A DNA stretch of 64,000 nt from an uncultured Methylophilaceae bacterium. GTDB lineage: Bacteria; Pseudomonadota; Gammaproteobacteria; Burkholderiales; Methylophilaceae. Each line of letters starts with the position of its first letter. The stretch's first letter is position 1. The stretch spans positions 434,001-498,000 of the forward strand of contig CAJIZS010000001.1 in the NCBI GenBank assembly GCA_905182075.1, written 5' to 3'. This document shows, piece after piece, positions 63,085 to 64,000 of this stretch. The notes under the pieces were generated by a model, which was not told the origin of the DNA, made no database searches, and saw only the letters and a list, made by a program, of their open reading frames with translations. The position numbers and the translations under genes were made by a program.

Positions 63085-64000
63085 TTAACGATTGTGCTTA
63101 GAATAAAATAATGTGGCAACAGTCATACTAAGTACTACGAAAAATCCAAAAATGAATACGATACTATTAATAGGTAAATCTAGATATTCCATATAAGTAT
63201 ATGCGACACTAAGTAAGAGTATTCCAATATTTTCGCTAAAGTTTTGAGCTGCTATTGAATGACCTGCACCAATTAATGCATGCCCTCTGTGCTGAAGAAG
63301 AGCGTTCAATGGAACAATCAAAAGTCCACTAAAAATTCCAATTAATAGCAATACCAATATAGCGGTTTTAACTTGATCTATGAATACGAGAGAGCAAACG
63401 AGAGCCCCCATAAAAATTCCAACCGGAAGAATATAAATTGAATCCTTCATCCTTATATATCTTGCGGCAATAACAGCACCAACAGCTACACCAACAGCTA
63501 CCATTGCAGAAAGTTTAGTTGCTTGTTCTAATCCAAAGTTGAGTGCCATGCCCGCCCAAGCAAGAACTACTAATCTTAATGTTGCCCCTGCTCCCCAAAA
63601 TAATGTAGTAATGGCTAGAGAGAGCTGTCCTAATGGATCATTAAATAATTTAGCGAAAGAGTTAGTGAAGTCTTTTATTAAAAAAATTGGATTTTTACGC
63701 TTAATACTGTGGCTAATAGGAAGTTCTGGAATAAAGCGATTAAAGATTGCAGCTAGAAGGTATAAGGAGCTAACTAAAAGGATGGCGACATCAAATCCAT
63801 TAAGCACCCCAATACTTTTTAAGTCTAGAAGCTCTCCCCCTACTATCGCACCTAAAATAATAGCTGCAACTGTTAAGCCCTCAACCCAACCATTCGCTGC
63901 AACCAAATAATTTTCAGGTAAGAGTTCCGTCAGAATCCCATATTTAGCAGGGGAATAGGTGGCCGCACCAACACCAACTATTGCATAGGCATATAGTGGA
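63085..64000 (-). CDS. lplT: Lysophospholipid transporter LplT-like MFS protein (partial)
   Basis: Inner-membrane major facilitator that flips lysophospholipids for re-acylation. The frame is open to the window edge; upstream of 63906 it continues as PLYAYAIVGVGAATYSPAKYGILTELLPENYLVAANGW, the LplT signature (YSPAKYGILTE). Further segments: LDLKSIGVLNGFDVAILLVS, LFWGAGATLRLVVLAW, PLNALLQHRGHALIGAGHSIAAQNFSEN. The N-terminal ~60 residues lie beyond base 64000. About eight membrane segments visible here. Convergent with ndh at its end. Confidence 0.88.
   Translation of the reverse strand, partial: PLYAYAIVGVGAATYSPAKYGILTELLPENYLVAANGWVEGLTVAAIILGAIVGGELLDLKSIGVLNGFDVAILLVSSLYLLAAIFNRFIPELPISHSIKRKNPIFLIKDFTNSFAKLFNDPLGQLSLAITTLFWGAGATLRLVVLAWAGMALNFGLEQATKLSAMVAVGVAVGAVIAARYIRMKDSIYILPVGIFMGALVCSLVFIDQVKTAILVLLLIGIFSGLLIVPLNALLQHRGHALIGAGHSIAAQNFSENIGILLLSVAYTYMEYLDLPINSIVFIFGFFVVLSMTVATLFYSKHNR

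Overview
The window looks like the chromosome of a streamlined, AT-rich methylotrophic betaproteobacterium of the Methylophilaceae, most like the pelagic OM43 / Candidatus Methylopumilus group. The reasons are the low GC, the short intergenic gaps, the betaproteobacterial gene orders (glnA-ntrB-ntrC, mrcA next to aroK-aroB, ruvCAB-tol-pal-queEC, rpsU-yqeY-dnaG-rpoD) and a lanthanide-type methanol dehydrogenase cluster xoxF-xoxJ-xoxG. This placement is inference from gene content; no search was possible.

Layout: 1-1080 hemA (reverse, cut by the left edge); 1183-7379 rpe, gph, trpEGDC and hemB; 7376-10247 reverse block with a conserved betaproteobacterial protein and penicillin-binding protein 1A; 10362-13055 aroK, aroB and dgt; 13276-14490 a major porin; 14572-18571 reverse nitrogen-control block ntrC-ntrB-glnA with a clear sigma-54 promoter and NtrC sites; 18807-19622 aroE; 19629-22386 uvrA; 22460-24118 a broken MFS gene, ssb and a DUF502 gene; 24138-28477 aspS, a VOC protein, yjbQ, an EamA transporter and yebC; 28478-36960 ruvCAB, ybgC, tolQRAB, pal, cpoB, queE and queC; 37007-39349 rpsP-rimM-trmD-rplS; 39421-42273 xerD, folB, plsY and tsaD; 42426-47020 rpsU-yqeY-dnaG-rpoD and a tRNA; 47064-57767 a more accessory stretch (DNA glycosylase, SDR, secreted pentapeptide protein, HU, umuDC, RodZ-like, Na+/H+ antiporter, TPR-2OG oxygenase, YihY-cNMP fusion, proline iminopeptidase); 58072-63084 xoxF, xoxJ, xoxG and a type II NADH dehydrogenase; 63085-64000 an LplT-like transporter cut by the right edge.

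The gene set is metabolically coherent. XoxF oxidises methanol and passes electrons to XoxG, with XoxJ as periplasmic partner. The trp, aro, hem and que genes supply aromatic amino acids, tetrapyrroles and queuosine precursors. GlnA-NtrBC handles nitrogen. Tol-Pal, PBP1A, Lnt-independent lipoproteins and the porin serve the envelope.

The most important observation concerns the sequence itself. About two thirds of the genes, most of them essential, carry one or more frameshifts, often in homopolymers. In addition, several housekeeping genes are interrupted by short pieces (about 70 to 380 bp) of unrelated but clearly protein-coding DNA: a Bacteroidetes-like apolipoprotein N-acyltransferase piece behind ssb, a phage-tail motif in the porin, compact phage-like small genes between yqeY and dnaG, a zinc-dehydrogenase piece inside rpoD, and an opposite-strand coding piece inside glnA. 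Two GC-rich blocks (trpG and the core of ntrC) look like homologous replacements. The simplest reading is an uncorrected or wrongly corrected long-read metagenomic consensus in which community DNA was spliced in at microhomologies. I found no CRISPR array, integrase-bounded island or obvious new defence system. Genuinely biological points of interest are the nitrogen promoter, the repeat tails on ribosomal proteins bS16 and bL19, the YihY-cNMP fusion, the TPR-oxygenase gene and the xox cluster.
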